A stretch of 64,000 nt of DNA. Source: Pannonibacter phragmitetus_B (GTDB lineage: Bacteria > Pseudomonadota > Alphaproteobacteria > Rhizobiales > Stappiaceae). The position numbers and the translations under genes were made by a program. Within the stretch, counting starts at the first letter, position 1; every line of letters begins with the position of its first letter. Under the pieces are notes generated by a model. That model was given only the letters and a program-made list of their open reading frames with translations, was not told where the DNA came from and did not search any database. The stretch is from assembly GCF_050510895.1 (NCBI RefSeq), contig NZ_JBNINT010000001.1, positions 496,001 through 560,000 of the forward strand, in the 5' to 3' direction. Positions 26,890 to 35,037 of the stretch are shown here, piece after piece.

Positions 26890-26995
26890 TACCAATGCTC
26901 GATGAGCTTGGCTTGTCGAGCATGGGTTAAGCCCGTGCGGCGCTTGAGCAATTTCAAGGCGTGATGCGTCAGCATCGAAAGCCTTGGTATGAGCG
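26890..26995. repeat. Dispersed intergenic repeat, family 1, copy 2, with terminal 13-bp hairpin
   Basis: This element fills the whole gap between the convergent LysR gene and catB, in inverted orientation relative to copy 1 at 15998-16110. Its hairpin, 26895-26923, has arms ATGCTCGATGAGC and GCTTGTCGAGCAT with loop TTG. All 13 pairs form in a plus-strand transcript (two are G-U); a minus-strand transcript has two mismatches. The outer three pairs differ from copy 1 on both arms in a compensatory way. Confidence 0.7.
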
Positions 26996-28171
26996 TCACT
27001 GACCAGCGATGGCCGTCTGATGCCGTGTGCGGTCACGGCGGTAGAAGGCAACCTTGTCCGCGTCCAGCGCAACGCCGATGCCAGGACCTTGCGGAATGGC
27101 AACGGTGAAATCCTGATAGTGAAGGGGTTCTGCGAGAATATCCTCGGTCAGAAGCAGCGGGCCGAAGAACTCGGTGCCCCATTGCAGCACGGGAACAGTG
27201 GCGAAAAGCTGCAAGGCGGCAGCGGTGCCCAGCCCGCTTTCCAGCATGGTGCCGCCGTAGAGCTCGATCCCGGCCGCGCTGGCGATGGAGATGACGTCCC
27301 GCGCCGGTGCCAGCCCGCCGGACTGACAGACCTTCACCGCATAGACATCCGCCGCCGGACCAGCCATGGCGACCCGCATGGCATCCCCCGGCCCTTGCAG
27401 CGCCTCATCGGCCATGACGGCGATCTCGTAGCCATCCGTCAGCTTGCGCAGGGCGGAAAGTTCATCCCGGCCCACCGGCTGCTCCACAAGAATGCAGCCT
27501 GCGTCCTGCAATCCCTTCAGGCCCCAGCGGGCATCCTGCAGGCTCCAGGCCTGATTGACATCGACCCGCACCGTACCGCGCCCGCCAACTGCCTTGGCAA
27601 TGGCGGCTACATGGGCAATGTCGTCGCGGACCGCGCGCTTGCCGATTTTAAGCTTGAAATCCCGGTGCCGCCGCTCGTCCAGCATCCGCTCCGCCTCGGC
27701 AATGTCTGTGGCGCTGTTGCCGGAAGCCAGCGTCCAGGCGACAGGCAGCCGCTCGTGGATGGCGCCGCCAAACAACGCTGAAACAGGCACGCCAAGCCTA
27801 CGGGCAAGGCCATCCCACAGCGCCGTCTCGACGCCCGCACGGGCAATCGGATTGCCGCGCACGGTCTTGTCCATGAGCGCCCGCAGAGTCGTGATGCGGT
27901 TGCCGTCTTCTCCCTTGAGGGCTGGCGTAATATAGCTGTCGATAGCCAGCTTGATGCTCTCCACGCTCTCCGGCCCGTAGGAAAGCCCGCCGATGGAAGC
28001 CCCTTCGCCAAGGCCTTCCGAACCATCGGAAAAGCGGATGCGCACCAGCACCACTGACTGCGACTGCATGGTCGTCATCGACAGCACATGCCCGCGGATC
28101 GTCGGCACGTCGACGATGATGGTCTCGATCATCTCGATCCTGGCGGGATGGGAAAGGGCAGTCACGGTCAT
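26996..28171 (-). CDS. catB: Muconate cycloisomerase (enolase superfamily)
   Basis: The 391-residue product starts with the CatB-like VDVPTIRGHVLSMTTMQ. It carries the enolase-superfamily catalytic set: FKLKIGKR (KxK), DVNQAW, EQPV and MADEAL metal ligands, and a C-terminal lysine in VYAVKVCQSGG. It would convert cis,cis-muconate to muconolactone. The start is ATG 28171; ATG 28195 is possible, and neither has a strong ribosome site. No muconolactone isomerase (catC) gene was found beside it. Confidence 0.85.
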   Translation of the reverse strand: MTVTALSHPARIEMIETIIVDVPTIRGHVLSMTTMQSQSVVLVRIRFSDGSEGLGEGASIGGLSYGPESVESIKLAIDSYITPALKGEDGNRITTLRALMDKTVRGNPIARAGVETALWDGLARRLGVPVSALFGGAIHERLPVAWTLASGNSATDIAEAERMLDERRHRDFKLKIGKRAVRDDIAHVAAIAKAVGGRGTVRVDVNQAWSLQDARWGLKGLQDAGCILVEQPVGRDELSALRKLTDGYEIAVMADEALQGPGDAMRVAMAGPAADVYAVKVCQSGGLAPARDVISIASAAGIELYGGTMLESGLGTAAALQLFATVPVLQWGTEFFGPLLLTEDILAEPLHYQDFTVAIPQGPGIGVALDADKVAFYRRDRTRHQTAIAGQ

Positions 28172-28719
28172 GATGGGCCTGTTATCGTTGTGCATCGGCC
28201 AGAGCATCAGCCTCTGGTCGGGCCCTGTCCAATACCTCACGGGTTTGACGCGATACCGGCCTGGCAGGCTCCACTGCCTCTACTGCCGCTAGTTCTGTCA
28301 TCGCACTGCGGCAGAAAACCAGCATACTAGCATATGAGATTCGGCAGTTTGGCCGCCCGAGGCCCCGCAACGGAGAGGCCGTCCAGGCCTATTGTTGAGA
28401 TTCCTGCAATTTAATTTAGCTTCCGAAGTAATTTTATTACCGAATGGCGGCTGAAGTGCGGTTCCGGCGGTCTCGATTTGCTGCGAGAAACGCCAAACTT
28501 TCCAACCTTGCCAGGCTATTCGGGCAAGGTTGCGCAAGATTGTTGCGTAGAAGCGATTGTTGAGAAAAATCTTGATAAAGAGGGCGCGTATTTTCTTGCG
28601 CAGTGCGCTAGTGTGTCTCATCAAGCTCCTTGTGGTTCATGCAATCCGTCTGCAGCAGAAGGGTGAAATGGCCTTGGGGCTGGGGGACGGAAAAGCCATT
28701 TTCTATATCGAGGTACGGG
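28172..28719. other. Intergenic region between catB and pntA, no convincing gene
   Basis: This divergent gap is more AT-rich than its neighbours and must hold the catB and pntA promoters. It contains one strong hairpin, CAACCTTGCC (28503-28512) with GGCAAGGTTG (28523-28532), lacking a T tract. Short open frames here (for example minus 28298-28624) have no ribosome site or recognisable product. No further feature was identified. Confidence 0.5.
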
Positions 28720-30294
28720 ATGAAGATTGGATCACCGCGCGAGGTCATTGACGGGGAAGCGCGCGTCGCGATGACCCCCGACAGTGCCGCGCAACTGCAG
28801 AAGCTCGGCTACAGCTGTGTCATCGAAAGCGGGGCAGGCAAAGCCGCCGGTTTTTCTGATGAGGCCTACCGCAAAGCCGGTGTGGAAGTTGCAGCTTCGG
28901 CTGCAGACCTTTTCGCCGCTGCGGACATCATCGCCAAGGTGCGCCCGCCGCTGGACAGCGAAGTTGCGCTGCTTGGCGAAGGCAAAACGCTGATTTCCTT
29001 CTTCTATCCGGCGCAGAACAAGGAGCTGCTGGAAAAGGCGAAGGCCACCGGCGCCAATGTGATCGCCATGGACATGGTGCCGCGCATCTCGCGCGCCCAG
29101 AAGATGGACGCCCTGTCCTCCATGGCCAACATCGCCGGCTACCGCGCCGTGATCGAGGCTGGCAACAACTTCGGCCGCTTCTTCACCGGCCAGGTGACGG
29201 CTGCAGGCAAGATCCCGCCCGCCAAGGTGCTGATCATCGGCGCAGGTGTTGCCGGTCTTGCCGCCATCGGCACCGCCACCTCGCTGGGTGCAGTCACCTA
29301 TGCCTTCGACGTTCGCCCGGAAGTGGCTGAACAGATCGAATCCATGGGCGCCGAGTTCGTCTATCTCGACTTCGCCGATCAGGTGCAGGACGGCGCGGCC
29401 ACCGGTGGCTATGCAGCTCCCTCCTCGCCGGAGTTCCGCGAAAAGCAGCTGGAGAAATTCCGCGAGCTGGCGCCGGACATGGACATCGTCATCACGACGG
29501 CGCTCATCCCGGGCCGCGATGCGCCCAAGCTGTGGCTCGCCGACATGGTTGCGGCCATGAAGCCGGGTTCGGTCATCATCGACCTTGCAGCCGAGCGTGG
29601 CGGCAACTGCGATCTGACCGTCGCCGACCAGCGCGTCGTCTCGGACAATGGCGTCATCGTCATCGGCTACACGGATTTCCCGAGCCGCATGGCCGCCCAG
29701 TCCTCGACGCTTTATGCCACCAACATCCGTCACATGATGACCGACCTGACCCCCGCCAAGGACGGTCAGGTTGTGCACAACATGGAAGATGACGTGATCC
29801 GCGGTGCGACCGTCGCTTTCAAGGGCGATATCACCTTCCCGCCTCCGCCGCCGAAAGTGCAGGCCATCGCCGCACAGAAGCCGAAGGAAAAGGCCAAGGA
29901 ACTGACGCCGGAAGAAAAGCGGGCGCAGGAAGTGGCTGCCTTCAAGGCGCAGACGCGCAATCAGGTGGCGCTGCTCGCTGGCAGCGGTGCCCTCATCCTG
30001 CTGGCCGGCCTTTTCGCTCCGGCAAGCTTCATGAGCCACTTCATCGTCTTCGTGCTGTCCTGCTTCGTCGGCTTCCAGGTCATCTGGAATGTCTCGCACT
30101 CGCTGCACACGCCGCTGATGGCCATCACCAATGCCATCTCCTCGATCATCATTCTGGGTGCTCTGATGCAGATCGGCTCTGGCAGCTTCCTGGTGATCCT
30201 GCTGGGCGCGCTGTCAGTGTTCATGGCCGGCATCAACATCTTCGGCGGGTTCATGGTGACCCGGCGCATGCTTGCCATGTTCCAGAAGTCGTAA
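28720..30294 (+). CDS. pntA: Proton-translocating NAD(P) transhydrogenase subunit alpha
   Basis: This 524-residue protein has the NAD(H)-binding domain I (MKIGSPREVIDGEARVAMTP, KVLIIGAGVAGLAAIGTA, GYTDFPSRMA) and a charged linker rich in Lys/Glu/Pro near residue 385-410. The last ~110 residues hold about four membrane helices, so it is the fused PntA form rather than split PntAA/PntAB. With PntB it couples proton entry to NADPH formation. ATG 28720 follows GAGGTACGGG. Confidence 0.94.
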   Translation: MKIGSPREVIDGEARVAMTPDSAAQLQKLGYSCVIESGAGKAAGFSDEAYRKAGVEVAASAADLFAAADIIAKVRPPLDSEVALLGEGKTLISFFYPAQNKELLEKAKATGANVIAMDMVPRISRAQKMDALSSMANIAGYRAVIEAGNNFGRFFTGQVTAAGKIPPAKVLIIGAGVAGLAAIGTATSLGAVTYAFDVRPEVAEQIESMGAEFVYLDFADQVQDGAATGGYAAPSSPEFREKQLEKFRELAPDMDIVITTALIPGRDAPKLWLADMVAAMKPGSVIIDLAAERGGNCDLTVADQRVVSDNGVIVIGYTDFPSRMAAQSSTLYATNIRHMMTDLTPAKDGQVVHNMEDDVIRGATVAFKGDITFPPPPPKVQAIAAQKPKEKAKELTPEEKRAQEVAAFKAQTRNQVALLAGSGALILLAGLFAPASFMSHFIVFVLSCFVGFQVIWNVSHSLHTPLMAITNAISSIIILGALMQIGSGSFLVILLGALSVFMAGINIFGGFMVTRRMLAMFQKS

Positions 30295-30312
30295 GAGGGC
30301 GGGAGAAACACG

Positions 30313-31746
30313 ATGGAATATGGTTTCACCACAGCCGCTTACGTTGTTGCGGCAGTACTTTTCATTCTCTCGCTGGGTGGCCTCTCGGGGCAGGAAAGCG
30401 CCAAGCGCGCCGTCTGGTACGGCATCGCCGGCATGGGCCTTGCTGTTGCTGCAACGCTCATCGGGCCGGGCTCCGGTCTCTGGGTCCTGTCCGTGCTGCT
30501 GATCGCCGCTGGCGGCGTCATCGGCTGGATCGTGGCTCAGCGCGTCCAGATGACCGAGATGCCGCAGCTTGTGGCGGCCATGCACTCGCTGGTCGGCCTT
30601 GCGGCGGTCTTCATCGGTTACAACGCCCACATCGAACTGGTGCGCGTTCTGGCCATGGACGAGGCCGCCCGTGCCTCGCTCGAAGGCTTTGCCGCCGTGC
30701 TGGCCCACAAGAATGGCGTCGAGCAGGTCATCCTCAAGGTCGAGGTGTTCCTCGGCGTCTTCATCGGTGCAGTCACCTTCACCGGCTCCGTCATCGCCTT
30801 CGGCAAGCTGGCCGGCAAGGTGGATGGCAAGGCGAAAAAGCTGCCGGGCGGCCATGTGCTGAACGCCAGCGCGGCGATCCTCTCGCTCATCTTCCTGTTC
30901 ATGTATGTGAATGGCGCGGGCGTGTGGACGCTGATCCTGATGACGCTGCTGGCCTTCTTCATCGGCTACCACTTGATCATGGGCATCGGCGGCGCCGACA
31001 TGCCGGTGGTCGTGTCGATGCTGAACAGCTACTCGGGCTGGGCAGCGGCTGCCATCGGCTTCTCGCTGTCGAACGATCTGCTGATCGTCGTCGGCGCGCT
31101 GGTGGGCTCCTCGGGCGCGATCCTGTCCTACATCATGTGCAAGGCCATGAACCGCTCCTTCGTGTCGGTCATCCTGGGCGGCTTCGGCGGCACCACGGGT
31201 CCGGCCATGGAAATCGCGGGCGAGCAGATCGCCATCGATGCGGAAGGCGTGGCTTCGGCCCTCAACGATGCGGACAGCGTCATCATCGTTCCGGGCTACG
31301 GCATGGCCGTGGCGCAGGCGCAGCAGGCCGTGTCGGAACTGACCCGCAAGCTGCGGGCCGCCGGCAAGGAAGTGCGCTTCGCCATTCACCCGGTGGCAGG
31401 CCGTCTGCCGGGCCACATGAACGTGCTCCTCGCCGAAGCCAAGGTGCCCTACGACATCGTGCTGGAAATGGACGAGATCAACGATGACTTCCCGAACACC
31501 GACGTGGTGATCGTCATTGGCTCCAATGACATCGTCAACCCGGCAGCTCAGGAAGACCCGAACTCGCCAATCGCCGGTATGCCCGTTCTGGAAGTGTGGA
31601 AGGCCAAGCAGGTCTTCGTCTCCAAGCGCGGTCAGGGCACGGGCTATTCCGGCATCGAGAACCCGCTGTTCTACAAGGAGAACACGCGCATGTTCTACGG
31701 CGACGCGAAGAAGTCCGTCAGCGAACTGCTGCCGATGATCAAGTAA
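30313..31746 (+). CDS. pntB: NAD(P) transhydrogenase subunit beta
   Basis: The 477-residue product has an N-terminal membrane domain of about eight to nine helices. It is followed by the NADP(H)-binding domain III (VIIVPGYGMAVAQAQ, HPVAGRLPGHMNVLLAEA, VVIVIGSNDIVNPAA, SKRGQGTGYSGIEN). It starts 18 bp after pntA behind GGGAG and is followed by a strong terminator. Confidence 0.95.
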   Translation: MEYGFTTAAYVVAAVLFILSLGGLSGQESAKRAVWYGIAGMGLAVAATLIGPGSGLWVLSVLLIAAGGVIGWIVAQRVQMTEMPQLVAAMHSLVGLAAVFIGYNAHIELVRVLAMDEAARASLEGFAAVLAHKNGVEQVILKVEVFLGVFIGAVTFTGSVIAFGKLAGKVDGKAKKLPGGHVLNASAAILSLIFLFMYVNGAGVWTLILMTLLAFFIGYHLIMGIGGADMPVVVSMLNSYSGWAAAAIGFSLSNDLLIVVGALVGSSGAILSYIMCKAMNRSFVSVILGGFGGTTGPAMEIAGEQIAIDAEGVASALNDADSVIIVPGYGMAVAQAQQAVSELTRKLRAAGKEVRFAIHPVAGRLPGHMNVLLAEAKVPYDIVLEMDEINDDFPNTDVVIVIGSNDIVNPAAQEDPNSPIAGMPVLEVWKAKQVFVSKRGQGTGYSGIENPLFYKENTRMFYGDAKKSVSELLPMIK

Positions 31747-31767
31747 GATCCCTAAACCGGATCACCC

Positions 31768-31803
31768 AGGGCGGAGCGGGCAACCTCTCCGCCCTTTGTT
31801 TTT
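31768..31803 (+). terminator. Terminator after pntB
   Basis: AGGGCGGAG (31768-31776) pairs with CTCCGCCCT (31787-31795), followed by TTGTTTTT. Confidence 0.88.
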
Positions 31804-31860
31804 GGTTGGGGGCGATCTGACCAGCCTGGGTCTTGCCACCGCTCCAGTTCAAGGCAGGGA

Positions 31861-32023
31861 TTCGTCCCGGACGAAGCGAAGCGGAGATCCGGGAACCACT
31901 CGTTTCCAGAGCGGTGAGACTGTCTTGCATAGGGATGGTAGGCGTTGGCCGGAAGGCTCAGCACACAGGCCTCTCAGCAAGCGAGTGGTCCCCAGGTCTG
32001 CGCGTCGCTTCGCCCGGGGCGAC
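31861..32023. repeat. Bipartite palindromic repeat, family 2, copy A
   Basis: Two ~45-50 bp arms in inverted orientation (about 31861-31911 and 31976-32023), each containing a CGAGTGGT(T/C)CCC core (inverted in the left arm), flank ~65 bp of unlike sequence. The reverse complement of the whole element matches 59519-59693, with the best arm nearly identical over ~50 bp. It lies between the pntB terminator and the 3' end of the lacI gene. Minus-strand translation of an arm yields WKRVVPGSPLRFVRD, a recurrent spurious peptide. No transposase is present. Confidence 0.65.
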
Positions 32024-32122
32024 CGCCTGAGCTGGATTGCAGGCAGTGCGCCGCTCACACGTGAGGGGGACGCTGGCGCTAACAGTTGCAGTCTGTTGCG
32101 TAGCGCTTCAGACCCGTCCCTC

Positions 32123-33121
32123 TTACGCCGAAGCCCCTCGCAGCAACCGGAAGCCTGTGTCGAGGCGGGTGGGGGTGGGGGTGCCGTGGAAGCGGGAGAG
32201 GATCATGGCGGCGGCTTGTTCGCCGATGCCTGTACGGCCGGATTCGATGGTGGTGAGCGGGCAGGGCAGCTGCTGGCCGATGTCGAGGCCGTTGAAGCCG
32301 CAGATGGCAATGTCTTCCGGCACATCAAGGCCTGCTGCCATGCAGTGGAAGATGCCGCCGACGGCCATGTCGTCGTTGGAATAGCATATGGCTTGCGGCC
32401 GTTCCGGGGCCTCTGCCAGAAGCCGGGCGGTTAGTTCCCGGCCAAGCGCCACGGAAGAGGGAGCAGGGGCGGTGAGTTCAGCGGTGATGCTGGCGCCGGT
32501 CTCTCTTGCGGCAGCGAGGAAGCCCTCCCGCCGCTTTCCGGCGCGCCGGTCGGCCTCAAGATCGTGGCCGATATAGGCGAGGCGTTCATAGCCCCGGCCA
32601 GTCAGGTAGTAGCCGATGGCTTTGCCTGCCTGCACCTGTGAAATTCCGGCGGCCATGTCGATGGGCTCGATGTCGCAATCCATGATCTCGACAATGGGCA
32701 CATCCGCCTGCTCCAGCATCTTGCGGCTGATATCCGTCAGGCCCGCCGTGCCGATGACGAGCGCAGCCGGGCGCCAGGCAAGGATGGTGCGGATCATCAC
32801 CTCCTCGCGCTCCGGCAGGTAATCGGAGACGCCGAGAATCGTGTGGTATCCGGCAGCGGTCAGCTTGCCTTCCAGCCCCTGCAGAACCTGCGGAAACACG
32901 TTGTTGGTGAGGGAAGGGACGATGACGCCGATCTGGTTGGAGGCAGATCCCGCCAGTGATCCGGCAATCCGGTTGGGCAGATAACCGAGCTGCTGGGCCG
33001 CCTCTGCCACCTTCTTTTGCGTTTGCGGGGCCACATTGGCGCCATTGCGCAGCGCCCGCGAGGCGGTGATCTCGCTGACACCGGCAAGTTCCGCCACCTG
33101 ACTGAGCTTCACACGCTTCAT
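32123..33121 (-). CDS. LacI-family repressor of the four-carbon acid sugar operon
   Basis: The 332-residue regulator has an N-terminal LacI helix-turn-helix (LSQVAELAGVSEITASRALR) and hinge (GYLPNRIAGSLAG), then a periplasmic-binding-like effector domain (IGVIVPSLTNNVFPQVLQG). It diverges from the TRAP/ltnD/otn operon across a region with two CAGCGCTG palindromes, so local repression relieved by a tetronate or threonate is inferred. Confidence 0.85.
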   Translation of the reverse strand: MKRVKLSQVAELAGVSEITASRALRNGANVAPQTQKKVAEAAQQLGYLPNRIAGSLAGSASNQIGVIVPSLTNNVFPQVLQGLEGKLTAAGYHTILGVSDYLPEREEVMIRTILAWRPAALVIGTAGLTDISRKMLEQADVPIVEIMDCDIEPIDMAAGISQVQAGKAIGYYLTGRGYERLAYIGHDLEADRRAGKRREGFLAAARETGASITAELTAPAPSSVALGRELTARLLAEAPERPQAICYSNDDMAVGGIFHCMAAGLDVPEDIAICGFNGLDIGQQLPCPLTTIESGRTGIGEQAAAMILSRFHGTPTPTRLDTGFRLLRGASA

Positions 33122-33173
33122 GCTGCATCATCCGCAAGGACTTGGCTGATGGTTGGAGAATGTCAGAAATGAT

Positions 33174-33269
33174 CAGCGCTGTCATTTGCAGAATTTGCGG
33201 AAACGAGCGGATTCTCGCTGAAAATGTAGTTCCATTATGATCGGATTTGATGGATTGACAGCGCTGTCA
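33174..33269. promoter_or_regulatory. Two LacI-type operators upstream of the TRAP/otn operon
   Basis: A perfect 14-bp palindrome TGACAGCGCTGTCA (33256-33269) overlaps a TTGACA -35-like hexamer (33255-33260). A second, partial copy CAGCGCTGTCA lies at 33174-33184. Centres are 85 bp apart, close to eight helical turns, which would allow repression by looping. Confidence 0.65.
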
Positions 33270-33442
33270 TGAGTGCATTACCGTTTCCGCATGCTGGTCT
33301 GGGAGGACCGGCGCGCAAGGGCCGGGATGCTGCCGCATGAAAAGCGTGGCGTCCGGAACTTGCCAGATCGGGTCTGCCCGGCCGGGAGAGGCGGGGCGCG
33401 TCTGTCCGGTGGTCCGGGCAGGCAATCAGGAGGAAAACCGCC

Positions 33443-34417
33443 GTGTTTCATTTCAGAAATCTGATGCTTGCTGCCAGTGCGCTGGCGCTCACCGCAGGTG
33501 CTGCACAGGCTCAGGAAGTCATTACCGTCGCCCACGCCATTTCCGCCCAGTCGCATTACGGTGCTGGCGCGCGCGCCTTCATCGCCAAGCTGGAAGAGCT
33601 GTCTGGCGGCAAGTACACCGGCAAGGAAGCCCCGGCCAGCACCCTCGGCGGCGAGCGTGACATGATCGAAGGCCTGCAGATCGGCTCCATCGACGTGGTG
33701 ATCACGTCCAGTGGTCCGCTTGGCAATTTCGTGCCGGAAGTCTATGCCCTCGACCTGCCGTTCCTCTTCCGTGACTATGCCCATGCCCGCAAGACACTGG
33801 ATGGTGAAGTTGGACAGGAGCTGCTGGCCAAGATCAGCGAGAACAATCTCGTTGGCCTTGCCTGGTCGGAGAATGGCTTCCGCCACATCACCAACTCCAA
33901 GAACGCCATCGCAGCGCCCGATGATCTGAAGGGCCTCAAGGTGCGCACCATGGAAAACAAGGTGCACATGAAGGCCTTCACGGACATGGGTGCCGCACCG
34001 ACGCCGATGGCCTTCCCGGAAGTCTTCGCCGCCCTGCAGCAGGGTGTCGTGGACGGGCAGGAGAACCCGATCCCGGTGATCACCGCTTCCAAGTTCTGGG
34101 AAGTGCAGAAGTACATCTCGCTCACGGGCCACGTTTACTCTCCGGCCGTCGTGCTGGCCTCGCCCATCCGCATGGATGCCCTGAGCGAGGAAGAGCGTGG
34201 CTGGTTCATGGAAGCGGCCAAGGCCTCTGTCGCGGCCACCCGCGCCGAAGTGGACAAGCAGGAAGCCGAAGGCGTGAAGCTGATGAAGGACAACGGCATG
34301 GAAGTGACCATGACCGTGGACAAGGAAGCCTTCGCCAAGATCGCTGAGCCGTCCTACGAGATCTACACCAGCCAGTATGGCCCGGAGATGATCGAGCGCA
34401 TCCGCGCCGTTCAGTAA
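33443..34417 (+). CDS. dctP: TRAP transporter solute-binding protein (DctP family)
   Basis: The 324-residue product has a Sec signal (cut after AAQA) and a DctP-family mature domain (ASTLGGERDMIEGLQIGSID, LKGLKVRTMENK, MAFPEVFAALQQGVVDGQENP). The arginine in KVRTMENK is the expected carboxylate-binding residue. It captures an organic or sugar acid for the DctQM channel. The start is GTG 33443, behind AGGAGGAAAA. Downstream enzymes suggest L-threonate, erythronate or a related acid as substrate. Confidence 0.9.
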   Translation: MFHFRNLMLAASALALTAGAAQAQEVITVAHAISAQSHYGAGARAFIAKLEELSGGKYTGKEAPASTLGGERDMIEGLQIGSIDVVITSSGPLGNFVPEVYALDLPFLFRDYAHARKTLDGEVGQELLAKISENNLVGLAWSENGFRHITNSKNAIAAPDDLKGLKVRTMENKVHMKAFTDMGAAPTPMAFPEVFAALQQGVVDGQENPIPVITASKFWEVQKYISLTGHVYSPAVVLASPIRMDALSEEERGWFMEAAKASVAATRAEVDKQEAEGVKLMKDNGMEVTMTVDKEAFAKIAEPSYEIYTSQYGPEMIERIRAVQ

Positions 34418-34467
34418 GGCTTTTCCAGCGGTCCGGGTATAGCCGGGCCGACCTCAAGACACCCCGG

Positions 34468-34499
34468 CGGGCTGCCGGCCGTTATGCGCCGGCAGCCCG
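34468..34499 (+). other. Strong intercistronic hairpin between dctP and dctQ
   Basis: CGGGCTGCCGGC (34468-34479) pairs perfectly with GCCGGCAGCCCG (34488-34499). No T tract follows, so it is more likely an mRNA-stabilising or attenuating hairpin that keeps the binding protein more abundant than the membrane subunits. Confidence 0.7.
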
Positions 34500-34527
34500 T
34501 TCCCTTCCGCTCGGGTGAGGCGTCATC

Positions 34528-35037
34528 ATGTCCTTCCTTCTCAAAATCGATGAAATCCTGTCGGAAACGGCCTTGCGGCTGGCGATGGCGTTTCTGGTCA
34601 TCGCCACGGTCATGGCGCTTTATCAGGTGACGACCCGCTTCGTCTTCGGCACGCCCTCCACCTGGTCGGAAGTTGCGGCCCGTTCCGCGATCATCTGGTG
34701 TGTTTTCCTTGGCGCGGCCGGTGCCATCCGCAGCGGCTCGATGATCTCGATGGAGATTGTCCAGCGCTCGCTGCCCCGCCGCCTCGGCCTTGCCCTCTAT
34801 CAACTGGCGATGCTGCTCTCCTTCATCTTCTTTGTCATCCTGTTCTGGCAGGGCTGGAACATGACCGGGCGGGTGGTGCGCCAGACGCTTGCAGCCCTCG
34901 AGATTTCCATCGCCTGGGTCTATGCCGCGCTGCCGGTGGGGGCTGTGTTTGCCTGCATTGCCATACTTGGCGCCATGCTGCGCGCCGCACGCGATGGCAT
35001 GCCGGGTGACGCGCCGGTGGAAGGAGCGCAGGGATGA
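34528..35037 (+). CDS. dctQ: TRAP transporter small permease (DctQ family)
   Basis: This 169-residue protein has four membrane helices and the DctQ pattern (TRFVFGTPSTWSEVAARSAIIWCVFLGAA is the region near residue 35-65). It pairs with the large permease encoded next. Its stop overlaps the dctM start (ATGA). Confidence 0.9.
   Translation: MSFLLKIDEILSETALRLAMAFLVIATVMALYQVTTRFVFGTPSTWSEVAARSAIIWCVFLGAAGAIRSGSMISMEIVQRSLPRRLGLALYQLAMLLSFIFFVILFWQGWNMTGRVVRQTLAALEISIAWVYAALPVGAVFACIAILGAMLRAARDGMPGDAPVEGAQG

Noticed and set aside
28298..28624. 108-codon minus-strand open frame between catB and pntA
   Set aside because: No ribosome site, no recognisable product and no conserved signature; it overlaps a hairpin and the likely promoters.
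31796..32434. 212-codon plus-strand open frame after pntB
   Set aside because: It runs through the palindromic repeat and antisense to the lacI gene; the peptide is of the type produced by dispersed repeats.
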